Assembly: GCA_002917075.1 (NCBI GenBank) | Contig: NTMA01000031.1 | Coordinates: 186,001-250,000 of the forward strand | DNA: 64,000 bases | Direction: 5' to 3' | From: Hawksworthiomyces lignivorus | Taxonomy: Eukaryota > Ascomycota > Sordariomycetes > Ophiostomatales > Ophiostomataceae | In this document: positions 1 through 11,482 of the stretch, one piece after another | How the letters are laid out: the number at the start of each line of letters is the position of its first letter | Numbering within the stretch: the stretch's first letter is position 1 | Translations under genes and position numbers: made by a program | Notes under the pieces: generated by a model | Seen by the model: the letters and a program-made list of their open reading frames with translations, nothing else | What the model was told of the DNA's origin: nothing | Databases searched by the model: none

Positions 1-366
1 TTGCCAATTGAATGCGTCTGCGCATGACAATGCACGTGACACGATATTACTTGAAATGGACAGGTGTTAGGCATTGCCATAGCCGAGCAGCGAAGCGCAC
101 TAACAGAGCGACGAGGGAATAACATCCGGACCCGTTTTTCCTCTTCTCCCTCCTCACGTTTTTTCCGCCCACCGCCCAAAGAGTTCTCCTGCTTTTCCCT
201 AACGCCTTGCTTTCTTTAATTCCCGCTCGACCTCACGAAACCCGAGCGAAAAAAAAAAGCCATCAACAGAAAACTACCAAACACCCACCCACGACCATCC
301 GGACCACCGAACCACCTCCGCCATCACCACCCTCTTCCCTCCGCCCACAGTCACATCAATTCCACC
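1..366. other. Upstream region of the ATP14 gene
   Basis: No gene is seen. The last 200 bases before the ATP14 start are pyrimidine-rich and end in an A/C-rich leader with an oligo-A run near 249-259, as is common just upstream of fungal start codons. The promoter presumably lies here, but no clear TATA box is visible. Confidence 0.5.
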
Positions 367-1128
367 ATGCTTCAGTCTCTAGCTCGCATTGCGGTACGTT
401 TTCCTATCAATTGGAGGAGCCAAAGATGGGCCGCCGAAGACGAAGAATCCGAATCTCCCCAAACTCCGGATAAGCTCCCCCTGCAAGGGAAGCTTCGTCT
501 CCTCGACGACTGCTTCCCTCGCTCGGCCGGATGTTGTCTTGGAACAAGCGAGAAGATATGAGAAAGAAATTCCGGAAGACGCAAGAAGACTGACTTCTTT
601 TTTTTCTTGGTACAGCCCCGCCGGGCACTTGCCGCCGTGACGCGGTCGACGATGCCTGTGCAGATGCGGACGTTTATTGTGCCGACAGTATCGCGCCGGG
701 GTAAGTGGAATAGGGTCCTAGGACAGCATCAACGCAACAAACACTTCTCTCCCCTCCCTCCCATTTCCTGTCCCGTCCTCCAACCCTGCCATTTCAATAT
801 GATATCTCTTGCTAACTCGGGATCTCTTTCTTCTCTCTTCCTCCCCCCCGCAGCCGACTTCGTGCAAGAGCTCTACCTGAAGGAGCTCAAGGCCTACAAG
901 ATCCCCGCCGTCAAGCCCGAGGACGCCCAGGGCCAGGTGGCCACATTCAGCCTGCCCAAGGCCCCGGCCTCGCCCGAGGAGGCCGACCTGGCCAGCAGCC
1001 TGCAGGAGTACGAGACTCTGACCGTTGAGGTGGAGGGCCAGGAGACGCCCGCCGGCGGCGCTTCCGCCACACCCGTCGTGGAGGACTGGCTGGTCGAGGA
1101 GGAGGAGGAGGAGGGCGGCCACCACTAA
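367..1128 (+). CDS. ATP14: Mitochondrial F1Fo ATP synthase subunit h (Atp14)
   Basis: Three exons, 367-393, 616-700 and 854-1128, encode 128 residues. The donors are GTACGT and GTAAGT, both acceptors are CAG, and the reading phase closes exactly. The product matches subunit h of the mitochondrial ATP synthase, a small peripheral-stalk protein that helps hold F1 static against the Fo rotor; yeast Atp14 is about 124 residues. The N terminus is short, basic and free of acidic residues up to about residue 35 (MLQSLARIAPRRALAAV), as expected for a cleaved mitochondrial presequence. The mature part opens with ADFVQELYLKELKAYKIP, the family signature, and the C terminus is very acidic with a Glu run before a His-His end. 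The start was chosen because the first intron lies nine codons after this ATG. Transcription converges on the SCH9 gene 1.4 kb away. Confidence 0.9.
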
Positions 1129-2553
1129 ATTACGTTCGACTCCCACGGAGAGCTGAAGAGATGTATGGCCCAGTTGCCCGGCTGTGATGTTTTGTTTGTC
1201 TCAGTCGACGAGGACTGCTGAGTAGACCACACAGCCAGGTAATGGAGAGTTGGGGCTGGATGAAGGAGAAAGGGCCAGGAGGGCTTCCTGGATAAGGACT
1301 GTTTGAGAGGCTGACAGCACTGCTGTGAGGAACGGTTGTTGTGATTAGGAAACCAAAACCCCGTGTACAAATTTTCCCTACCTTTTTAAGAAAAGAAATT
1401 TTTTCTCTTTTTCCTTCCAGCTACGAAAATATCTACCGACGTACTCTGCCGTATGTTCTCCCCCATATTCTGAGGCGAATTTCCGACCACTCCGGTGGTG
1501 AATTATGAACCGTCGTAGTAAATAGAACGCTGCTATGTAATGAAACGGAACCTCGCATTCTCCGACTCTACACCAGATAGATAAACAAGATGGTATGATC
1601 ATTTAATTTGCTGGTTTGCCATGGCAGTCGCCGCGGTACATGATGGCATAGTCCATGGCATTTTCAGGAGAGAACCCGCATCTGGGCCTAATTCCTGCTC
1701 GCCGGCTTAGAGAGGCTATTGCAAACCATGAATATAGTAATCCTGCAGAATGCTATATGGTGTCCCCTCCAATGATACTTAATTCGCTGTACCTATAGTT
1801 TAAACATTCCCTTGATCATGCCTGCTGGTGGGCAGATAAGTCGTTGTCTAGCACATACACAAGAGAGAGATATCAATTTATGGGAAATAAAATAGTATTA
1901 TTAAAGTAGTTCAGGAGGAACATATGCTGAGCGGCCATATTTGACCATGGCGGGCGTCCTAATAAACACCCTTTGTTGCCCTGATAATTCCGCTGGCAAG
2001 GCGGAAGTTCAAACCTGGATCCTATTACTTTCGGTTTTCTTCTCTCCGAGCTTCATTCTGGCAAACATCCACGCCAATTTAGATGGATGTAAGTCTCATA
2101 GCCGGCTAGCTGTAGAAAAGTGTCCAAAAAATAAATAAATAGAAGAGGTCCAAACACGGCGAGAAAAGAAAGCAAAACAAAAACTAGGGGCACAAATCGG
2201 TACAAAAAGTCCTAACCACCCGGCCTATCCGTAAAACGCCGTACCGCCAACCTGGGCTGGTTATTGATATTTTTTGTGTTGTTCTTCTCCCAATGTCCCC
2301 TCAAATGCAAACCACACGTATAACCGTGCCCCTTCAAATGCAAGGCAGAATGTCATGATGTGTCAAATGATATGTCGTAATGAGAAATACTATGTATAGC
2401 GAGCTGCTGGTAGGGTATGTTCTTATGAATTTTCTTAGGTTACGTTTTTGTGATCGTCTGTTGTCGAATCCGAGCGAGAGTAGGTGTAGAGGTAAGGGTG
2501 AGTGAGGAAATCGAGTAATAGCGGTGGAAAGAATATTGTCTCGAGATCTCTGC
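1129..2553. other. Convergent spacer between ATP14 and SCH9
   Basis: This holds the 3' ends of both genes. The part from about 1370 on is AT-rich. No ORF longer than about 80 codons looks protein-like, and no RNA gene or repeat family is recognised. Confidence 0.5.
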
Positions 2554-5500
2554 CTACATGTCGTCAAAGTGAGAACCACCGAACATGTGCTCGTCGGTTG
2601 TAGTCCGCACGATGCCACTCATGCGGTTGGAGTTCCGCGGATTGATATCGTTCAGATCATCCCAGTCTCCATCGTCCTTTCTATGACCATTGTGGTACGA
2701 ACCGGCGGCATCGTGCATGTCGTCGTCGTCGTCATAACCATTGTTGTACGAGTGGCGGCCCCGCATGTGATCCTCAAGAGCACTCTCATCGACGAAAGTG
2801 AAGCCTTGGAAGTTGGCCTGCATTGATGGGGACAACGGTGTTGATGTGGCAATGCCTCGAGCGAGGGCTGCGGCCCGCTCATTAAGCGACCCACTCTTGT
2901 CCATGGCGTCAGTGAAGGCTGGATCAAAGTACGAGACATCGGTGTCTGACTTCAATTTGGGTTTGAAGGGAGGCGTGATTAGCTTCCTCGACAGGGCATC
3001 CCAGTCAATATCTCTGAAGAAAGGATGTTCCATGAGCTCGGCAGCATCCTTGGTAGCCCCTAGACGGTGTTTCGGGTTCCGGTTAAGCAAGCCCTTCACA
3101 AAGCTCCGGCCTTCGGCCGACAATGTGTCCTTCGGGAAGCGGACTTTGCCAAAGGCGATATTTTTATACATCTGCTGCGTATCTTCGGCATAGAAAGGGC
3201 TCCAACCACAACACATCTCAAAAACAAGCACACCGAGTGACCAGAAATCAACCATCTTGGTGTATCCGGCCTCGTCTAGCAGCACTTCAGGCGCCAAATA
3301 TTCCGTCGTGCCGCAGAACGTATTTGTCGTGTCGTTCTTTGTGAGATTGGCCTTGGACAGTCCGAAGTCGCACAGCGCAATGTGCCCATTGGCGTCAAGC
3401 AGAATGTTCTCGGGCTTCAGATCCCGATAGACGATGTTATTGTTGTGCAGGTGCTGAATCGCCAGGATCAGCTCGGCAATGTAGAATTTTGCGCGATTCT
3501 CTTCGAAACGGCCTTCCTTCTGCAAGTGCCAGAAGAGTTCACCGCCGGACATGTAGTCGGTAACCAGGTACAGGTCAGAGGGCGTCTGGAAAGAGAATTT
3601 GAGACCAACAATGAAAGGCGAATCGGTCGTGGCGGTGCGCACAAGGATGTTGCGCTCACCAACCGTATGGGCGACTTCCTTCTTCTGGACGATCTTCTTC
3701 TTGGACAGCACCTTCATGGCATAGATGCGTCGGGTATCCTTCTTGCGCACTTGGTAGACCTGTCCAAATGTTCCCTTGCCAATTAGACGCAAGATTTCAA
3801 AATCATCCGGTCCGAAGTGCTTGCGATCCGTCCTCTGGTAGAAGACCTCCACGTAGATCTCTCCAGTGGGGGCGTTTTCCGCCATCGTATCGGCGTGGCC
3901 TCGCAGCTGAAACCAGCCACGGACAGGGCCATCTTTTTCGGATTTGTTGGCTTGAAAGTCAACATGACCAAGAAATTCTTCTCCGGCAGGCGAGTGGTCA
4001 TAGACGGAAATATCAACGAGCATGTCCGAGTCCACCACGTCGCTATTTCGTTACATTAGCAAAAATAACAATCTTATCAAAGAGGCACGAGCGCCTAAAA
4101 GAATAAAGAAGAAGAAAAGGCTGGGAAAATGCTAGCTTACAACACTGCCTCCGCGTCCCATTTCGGGTTTGTCAGGGAACGACGGCCTGCCCGGTTTCTA
4201 AACGCACCGTAGTCGGTCACACTCGTGTTGCTGCTCTGGCGGCTTCGCATAGGGATCGCCATAGGTGGCCGGCCGCTGTCGCTGGCCTGACGTTGGATAG
4301 GAATACCGCCCATGAAACCGCCCGGGGCAATAGCAGATTCGTCGCTAGCGTCGTCTGGGCGAGGACCTCCGGATATAAGTTCGCTTCGTTGGAAAACAGC
4401 CACCACGTATGGGTCCTTCGTCCTCCGGAGGCTCCTTGCCTCGACGATCTTAATAGTAAGCTTTCCTTTTGGAGCAGGGGCTTGTGCTCCTTGGGGTGTA
4501 GGAGTAATGGATGCAGCCCGACTCTGGCTGCGCTCATCTCCCCGGCCCTGAGCATCTCGTGCCGAATCGTCGCCGCCGAGGCCAGCGGCAGCGGGAGCGG
4601 CGTGTTCGATTTGTGAGTGGGCAGTCGAAAGCGATCGTGTGGGTGTAGACTGGCCGCTCTTCACAGGATCCAAAGTTGTTAGCCTCTTCAGATGTCCCAC
4701 AGAAGCAGACCGAAAGACAGGCGCAAGAGAGGACGCATTTGTTGGCTCAAATTGAGATCTCACAGGCGAGTCTGGGGCTGTGGGCGGTTGTTCGCCACCC
4801 GGGGTCATGAGGGGAGAGCGGGGAGAAAGAGGAGTAGTGGAGGAGGGAGAAGGAGAAAGGGGTAAGGAAGGGATAGAGAAGTGGCGAGCAAGCACGCTGG
4901 ATGGTGTAACCACACCAGCCAAAGGGGCCGGGGACGCATCGTGTTGACCACGCATATCGAGAACGTCGGAAATGCTCTTCTTATGGGAGAAGCTCCATTT
5001 CGAATCCCATGGATTAGGGGTACTGCTTCCGCCACCGGCAGCTTTTCTTCGATCGCCTTCTCCTTCTCCTTCCCCCCTAGGTCCTCTGCCTCCATTTCCG
5101 GTATCCGCTCCGCTGACGCCTCGTATAGACGCGGGAGGCGTTGGATAAGGGTGCAGAGAGGATGTGGCCACATTTGCGATTCCTGGTAGAGGAGCAGAGT
5201 CTGTCGGTAGTGTGGATTGCGCTGCTGATGGTTCTGGCGGGGAGTGCTGTTCTTGTTGCCGCTCCGCGGGCGTCAGCTCGGTCCCCGGCGCCTGCAATTT
5301 TGGCTGTTGCTGGCCCATCTTATCAGGCGGTAATGGCGAAGGCGTCTCGTCGCCGAGCGAGCTGCTTTCCGGAGCCGCTCGTGCAGAGTCTCCTGGTGGC
5401 CGAGACGATGGCGGCGGCGGGCTTGCTATACTTGGCGATTCTGCTGTAGGCGTTTGTATGTACACAAGCTCTGGATCTTCCTCGGCTGGTTTCTCGGGCT

Positions 5501-5864
5501 CATTCTCGGGCTCTTGCTCGCATTCAGACGGCAACACCACGACAGGAGGAGCATTGCCTGCAGTGGCAGTGGTAGGAGAGTTTGCAGTGCGTGCAGGATT
5601 GGCAGTGCTTGGAGTGCTTGAAGTGCTTGAAGTGGAAGAAGAGAGTCTCAAGGGTACAGTGAAAGTGCCTGAGAGAAGACGCTTAAAAGAGGCAGGACGA
5701 ACCTGATTGAAGTAGCTCATAATTCCTGGGAGTCGTTTATCGTGGAGGTCCGGTTGCGGTGTAGCCACACCAGAACGTGGGGTGTCAGAGCCGATCTGAT
5801 CCGTGCCGTCATCGTCGGCTGCGGCAGACCTGCTAGTTTCGTTAATTCCATTCGTTGCAGACAT
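2554..5864 (-). CDS. SCH9: SCH9-type AGC serine/threonine kinase with C2 domain
   Basis: Two exons, 5864-4141 and 4042-2554, encode 1,070 residues; the intron has donor GTAAGC and acceptor TAG. Residues 1-460 are Ser/Pro/Thr-rich and disordered. A C2-like domain starts near 467 (LTIKIVEARSLRRTKDPYVV) and spans the intron. The kinase domain runs from about 656: glycine loop GKGTFGQV, catalytic Lys about 685, YRDLKPEN with catalytic Asp about 782, DFG about 800, and the AGC activation segment TFCGTTEYLAPE with its Thr near 816. The C-tail carries the hydrophobic motif FQGFTF, whose Thr near 990 is the kind of site TORC1 phosphorylates in yeast Sch9. From the family, the role is nutrient signalling to ribosome biogenesis, growth and stress. 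The start MSATNG was chosen as the first in-frame ATG; upstream frame extensions use only TTG. The leader is unusually long (see findings). Confidence 0.93.
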
Positions 5865-6390
5865 TTTCGGCAGCAGTTGAGCGGCACGACAAATAAGGAA
5901 AATTTGTCGATGCAGGCAAGAGGGTGATATGATAAAAAGAAAAGGATATGTGAACGGAGAGGCCGCAATGACGCTCAAAAAACCGCAACGCCACAAAGGA
6001 AACAAAGAGGAAAGAGAACCAAAGAGGATGCAAAATCACAAAGCAAGGATCTGAGAAATAAAATACGGAGGGAAAAATACGGAAACACAGTGGAAAATAG
6101 CTCGGGGAGGAAAGGGTTGGCCGAGTTCAGTGAGGGGCAAAAAAAAATAGGTTCGAGAAACGACGATTGATGAGTGGATGAGGGAGCAGGGTTTTTCTTT
6201 GCTTTTTGTCTTGTCTGCTTGTAGTAGTATGCTTATAGTATGGCAGGGAAAATATGACTAGATTATCGTGGGCCGCTAACACGAGCATCCAATACGGGCG
6301 AGTGTGATTTCTTAGAACAGGAGTCCTGGTCCGCTTTTCGCCCTCAGCAGCAAGCTGTGAGCGTGCAGTGGGTAGAGTGTTGAGAGAGTG

Positions 6391-6419
6391 GGCAGTGGCA
6401 GTGGCAGTGGCAGTGGCAG
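6391..6419. repeat. Hexanucleotide tandem repeat (GGCAGT)
   Basis: Four perfect copies of GGCAGT plus a partial fifth. It lies in the presumed SCH9 leader or promoter, about 530 bp upstream of the start codon. Confidence 0.85.
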
Positions 6420-6740
6420 CTAGCATCCGCCTCGCTTGTTGGGCCGAGCGACCACTAAAACTTCACTATCGATAATAGCAGAAAAGTGCCGTGTGCATTA
6501 GGAGGTTGGAGAAACAGTGGTGAGGTACACTTTGTGACACTGTATGGGGGGAGTGGGCTTGGAGCAAAGTGAGGAGAAATACTGAAATAGTGGGAATGGG
6601 CGCAATGCTGCTGTGGACCGGGCCATCTAAAGGATAGGATGAGGGGTGAATAGTGGGCTTTTTGTTCTTTCTATGACGCGAGACGGAATGGCACGGAGTG
6701 GGACGAAGGCTGGGCAGAGGAAGAAGCAAAGTCGCCGGGA

Positions 6741-6803
6741 AGGACGAAAGGGACGAGAGGGACGATAAGGACAAGAGGGACAAGAGGGACGAGAGGGACC
6801 AGA
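6741..6803. repeat. 9-bp minisatellite, seven units
   Basis: Seven consecutive nine-base units fit the consensus RGGACRARA, with one to three substitutions each. On the minus strand this reads as a Ser/Leu-rich low-complexity ORF, which I take as a by-product of the repeat and not as a gene. Confidence 0.8.
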
Positions 6804-8562
6804 GCAACCAGTAGAAAAGGACGAGGGGGGGGGCTGACTGAAGTTTATGAAGCCTCTCTTTCCCGCCTTCTATGGTGGTGCTTCCTCTCAAATTCCAATC
6901 TTGTCGTCTTGACCAGTTGTGCCAGTTCCGCGTTTCTGCCCTTGTCATTCATGGGCTGCCCTGTCTTGCCTTTTGGGGCCATTTCAGCCTATCTGTCTCC
7001 CCTGGTCGGAACGAACCAGTCCCAGATCTCAACTGTGTACCAAAACACAACCAAACCTATGATGCCTGCCATGTGGTCGAGGTCATGGGTGGGGTGGGAG
7101 GAGATGTGGAAAAGAGAGCCAACCCTTGTAGGCAAGGCACTCGCCGAGGTGGTGTGTGTCCGAGAACAGATTGGTGGGTACTTCGTACAGCAATCCGCTG
7201 GATTTTTTGGGTTATTTTTTTTTTTTTCCTTTTACAAATTCACAGTGGCGTGTCAGGCAAATCGACACAGGGATCGCACTGACAAAAATGGAGACCACTA
7301 ACACAGAATTTGCCTCCCCTCATATTCCGGACTCCAAGGAGCAAATGTACTTTTTCTCGTACTTCCCGTACGAGATATAGACAAGATGAGCAGACGACTG
7401 TCCGCCTCCCTCTCTCAGTCAGCGAGTCGCATTGCTTCAATTTGATAAGCCGCCGGCTGGCTCCTGTGAGAAAAGAGTTTGCTGCCGCACCTTGTGCATC
7501 ATCCCCACCAATAGGCCACTGAACCACTCGTGCATAGCAAATTTCCTTTTTTGCTTTTTTGCGTTTGCTTTTTTTCCCTTTCCGCCTCCCGATCCAAGTC
7601 ACTCTCTTGGATGAAGGGTGGTTTGTCTTTGATTTTTGGCATGTGCAAAAAGCTCTAATTACCCACGCGCACTCTGATGCACATGTGTTGCAACCTGCGG
7701 TTGCGCTGGTCATTATTTTGCTTGCCTTTTATTTCCTCTCCGCTTTCGCGAACGATACGCATTCCGGTATGCGGAGCGCATCTCGACCTTAGCTCTTCTT
7801 CTTTATTATTTGCACGCCTGCAAGTGGCCGCCTCGTCTGGCCCAAGGCGTTCTAGCAGAGGAAATAAAAGAGTACCAGCGTTTTTCTCAGGGAGAGACCC
7901 AGGCCAATGAAGCAAAGAAATACAACGGGGCGGTTTGGGAAAAGACGGGCAGGGTTTTTGAGCTGAGACATGAAGACATGGAAAGAGAGAGCAGTGGACT
8001 GGCAGCAGTGTGGGCAGCACAATCGTTGGCTGCAAACCGTTGGCCGCTAGACCGCAGTGGCGTCACACTTTGGGCGGGAGCCGAGCGGATCCACAAACCT
8101 CATAATGATTGCAAAGCAAATATGATATTGGGCGGCGGTGTTTTAGTCGTATTGGATTTAATGGCATAGGGCGCTCTTGTGCTCTGTCGCCACATCCGTC
8201 GGCCAAAATAAAATGCAAGTCCACACAATAACAAAGACATGTAGGGGAGCGAGGGGAGTTCGGGAAAAGGTGGAGCAAGAAGCGCACCGGTTCAAAAAGT
8301 GCAGAGCTGCCTCATTTTTGTTTTTGCCTCCTCCTTAGGATAAAGCAATAGAACTGGAAGCTTGGCGACAGCACAAAAGAGAGGAAAATTAAGGGGCGAT
8401 GCTTGCCAAAGGAAATGTGATCGTCATAGACAGGCCCCAACACGTGGAAAAAAGGAGCATAAGGACGGGAATACCGAAGATGTGTGGGAGAAGGGGATGG
8501 GAAGGAGAAGAAGAAGAAAAAAGAGACAGGAAACGCGGACAAGTAGAGGAAACCAATCTTAC

Positions 8563-8642
8563 CTGGACATCATGGCCTGCGTGGCCCGTCTCAGTAAGTC
8601 GTAGTTGTGTGCGCCATGGACGCCTTCTGTGGCCCCGGACAT
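8563..8642 (-). other. Candidate alternative first exon or upstream ORF of SCH9
   Basis: On the minus strand an ATG at 8642 opens 26 codons (start MSGATEGVHGAHNYDLL) that end in CCAG followed by the consensus donor GTAAGA. Codon choice is GC-rich at third positions and the peptide looks like real protein. No coding-like continuation is visible immediately downstream. The exon ends in phase 2. A CAG acceptor inside SCH9 exon 1 (5830-5832) is in the matching phase, so splicing would replace the first 11 residues of the kinase. It could instead be a spliced upstream ORF, part of an unrecognised gene, or chance. Confidence 0.3.
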
Positions 8643-11120
8643 TGCGAAATGGATAAGTCGGGAGATGCGAGGAGGGAGCACCGGAATGCTCAGTCGCTCA
8701 CAATGAGGAGATGTCGTATGTTGCTTGGGGTTTTTGCTCTGGATCGCCTGTTCCTTGGTTCTCTCGGCCTCTAGCTCTCGCTAGCTCGCCAGCTCTGCAG
8801 CTCAGAAGCTATGAAGCTCTCTGTAGGCCTGGATCGCTGAGTTCGTTCGTCTTGGTATAGCCTGCGCTCTTCGTCAGGCCTTGGGGCGGCAGCCGCGTTC
8901 CCGTGGATCTGGATCCGTTCGTGTCTCCAATGTAAAGAGCTAGCTTCGAGAAGGCCAGTCGAACGGAGATCAAACCTAGACGCTGGGGCCAACGCGGAAC
9001 ACAACTACAAAAGTTGTCTTTGCTTCTTTGGCTTGGTGCTGAAAGCGATTGCGCTAGAGTCGAAAATAAAAATTGAAGACAGGTGAAAAGGAATCAAAAC
9101 GCGGCAGAGTAGAGACAAGGACGAGATAGAAAGGAGAAAAATAAGGTATATGGAAGAAGCGCAGGTCGCGTCAGTCAAACGTAGAAAGCGGAAAGAGCGA
9201 GATGATATGAAGGGTGGCACAGAGCCAGCCCGCCAATCCTTTCTATATGACCTAATGGAGGGGCGACAGTGGGTAGCTAGCTGTTCTCCTAGACTCCGCG
9301 ACTTTCGATCCTGCTTATAAGCAGCAAGGTGTTGATGCGCTGATACTAGTCAGCATATCAGCAGCATTCAGCCAGCGACCCCCAGCAATGATGCCTGGAT
9401 AGTTTCTGGCCCTGCTGCAGGGAGGCGCATGGCAGCGCTGGCAGCAGACAGCGTGGAAGAGGCGCCCAACTGCGCTGCACAACCATGCCACTCTGACAGC
9501 TTACAAGAATGCCGTGCCAGCACGAGTACGAGAGTACGAGAGTACGAAATACGCAGAGATATGCGTGTATACCCACTTGCCCAAGTGTGAAGGCTCCAGC
9601 ACGCGTTGAACAGACGTGGTTTTGCTTGCTTAGGCAATGTGAGCCTAGAAGCGTTTTGTATGGTTTGTACTTGTGTCTTATACATACCTTTCGGCTCGCG
9701 GATTGCCCAGAACTGTCACAGCTGAGCTTGCATGTGTTCAGCGAAAGATTGAACGAAGGTGGGTGGGGGAGCGGGCAAAAAGGGGCATGTCTCTACTGAG
9801 TGCCGAGAACTTGTCGGGAGCAACTGGGCTTGCTGCGGCCTGCTGTGATATTACTGTCTTTCCATTTAGGGAGAACTGCTCCGAAGACACCTATTTTTGC
9901 CCATATATTGAGCGAGGTAAGCATATCTATGAGCACTCTGTAAGGATGACTCCATAGTATTACAACGCATATTGGTAGGTTTCGATAGAGTGAGCTCCAG
10001 AGCACAGAGTGGGAGGGCAAGAAGCGGCGAAATAACAGAGCCGAAAACAAGAAATCGCAAGAGCAACGGGCACCAGCCGCCAGGCGTAGTTATGGCTCTT
10101 CTTCTACATTTAAAGCAGCGGCATTTTCATCCTTCGGTAGTGCAGAGGCAGTCTGCTGCGGTGTAAGTTGTACCCGCGCATCTGTGCATGGAAAATCCCA
10201 TGTCTTTCACAAGTAACATGTACAGTAGACGCGCGCAAGAGTATCAAAAAGAGGCTGGCCGGCTCTTCCTTGCTCTATGCCTGTCGAATTATTGTGCTTT
10301 TCTTTTCCTCCTTTCTTTTTCCGGTTCAATTTTTTTACTCCTTGCGTCCCCTTTTCTTTTTCTCTCGTCTCTTCTGTTATCTCTTTATTTCTTATTTCTC
10401 CGGCTCAGCCCTTTGAGAGGCCTGCGCTTCCTCCCTTTTTCGGGCCGCAATTTAGACAGCGCAAGACCTGGGCAAGCAATGTCCCACTACAGTGACATGG
10501 CGGTAGTAACTTTGCGCGGAGGGTTGCGTCCTCTAAGCCGAGAAAAAGCTCTCCTCTCCCGCGTCTTCGCTGCCCAATGGCCTGGCAGTTCGCATCGCGT
10601 TCAATGCTAGCAATGCTAGCAAGAGGCGCCAGACGCATGCATCGAGACCAGAACAAAAGAAGAAGAGTTTCCAAATCTACCTCGACCCATCCCATCCTAG
10701 CTGGCTCTAGCAGGCCATTTTTTCTTCCCCTCCTCACCTCCCAACTCTCCGAGAAAGACACCGTGCTTGCGGCCGGTGTAGGCAAACCTGCCCGTTTGGT
10801 CGAGACTTCGGACGATTGGGGAAGTCCCTCACTCGCCTAAGCGCAGACGTTTGCCCCTCCTCGCACCTTGCGTGGGTTGTTGGGGTGGTGTGCGAGCGAC
10901 CGCAACGGTCACAACGACATGTGGAAATCCTTTGACGATGCTGTAAGCGTACGGAGCATAGCCTGGTAATTAAATGAACAAACTTTCCCTTTCGGGCAGG
11001 CCCAACCCCCCACTGTTCTCGCAGTCACTCCGTCTGCCACGGAAAGTTTAATGTAATGTAATGTATCTGTACGGGGATTACTTGCTGGTTCCCGAAATCT
11101 CACATATTTCAGAGTACCAA

Positions 11121-11155
11121 TGTATGTATGTATGTATGTATGTATATATGTATGT
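11121..11155. repeat. (TGTA)n microsatellite
   Basis: About nine tetranucleotide units with one TATA interruption near 11144. It makes a Met-Tyr-Val-Cys run in the forward frames that is not a gene. Confidence 0.9.
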
Positions 11156-11385
11156 ACTTGGGATGTTGCAATTCCTCTGTACGAGCAGCCACCTTTCACA
11201 TCCCGTTTTATTTTCTCAGATCCTTTTCTTGATCCTGCAGCGAGAGGCAAAATGTACTGCTGCGTCGGTACGTTGCGAGACCAGCCGGCCGGGGATAGAT
11301 CACAGCTTGTGGGAAAACAAAATCATCGATATGTCACTTTTTGTTATTTTTACTAGCGTACCACCATGCCACCCGAGCCACTCTA

Positions 11386-11482
11386 GCCGCTGTGTCGCTA
11401 TCACTGTCGCTCTCGCTCTCGCTGTCATTGTCTTTGCCGCTGTCATTGCCGCTGCCGCTGTCACTGTCGCTGTCACTGTGCT
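11386..11482. repeat. Degenerate CTGTCN/GCTCTC hexamer tract
   Basis: About 97 bases of imperfect six-base units of the form GCTGTC, ACTGTC and GCTCTC. The minus strand reads as alternating Ser-Asp/Glu, which gives a 159-codon ORF with nothing else to support it. Confidence 0.75.

Noticed and set aside
607..1128. 173-codon continuous ORF over ATP14
   Set aside because: It begins at a TTG within an intron and reads through the second intron; the spliced model matches the Atp14 family.
2652..2939. Minus ORF rich in Thr and Met overlapping the SCH9 tail
   Set aside because: It is an out-of-frame shadow of the Asp/His-rich C-terminal region of the kinase.
6466..6948. 160-codon Ser/Leu-rich minus ORF
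   Set aside because: It is largely translated minisatellite and simple sequence.
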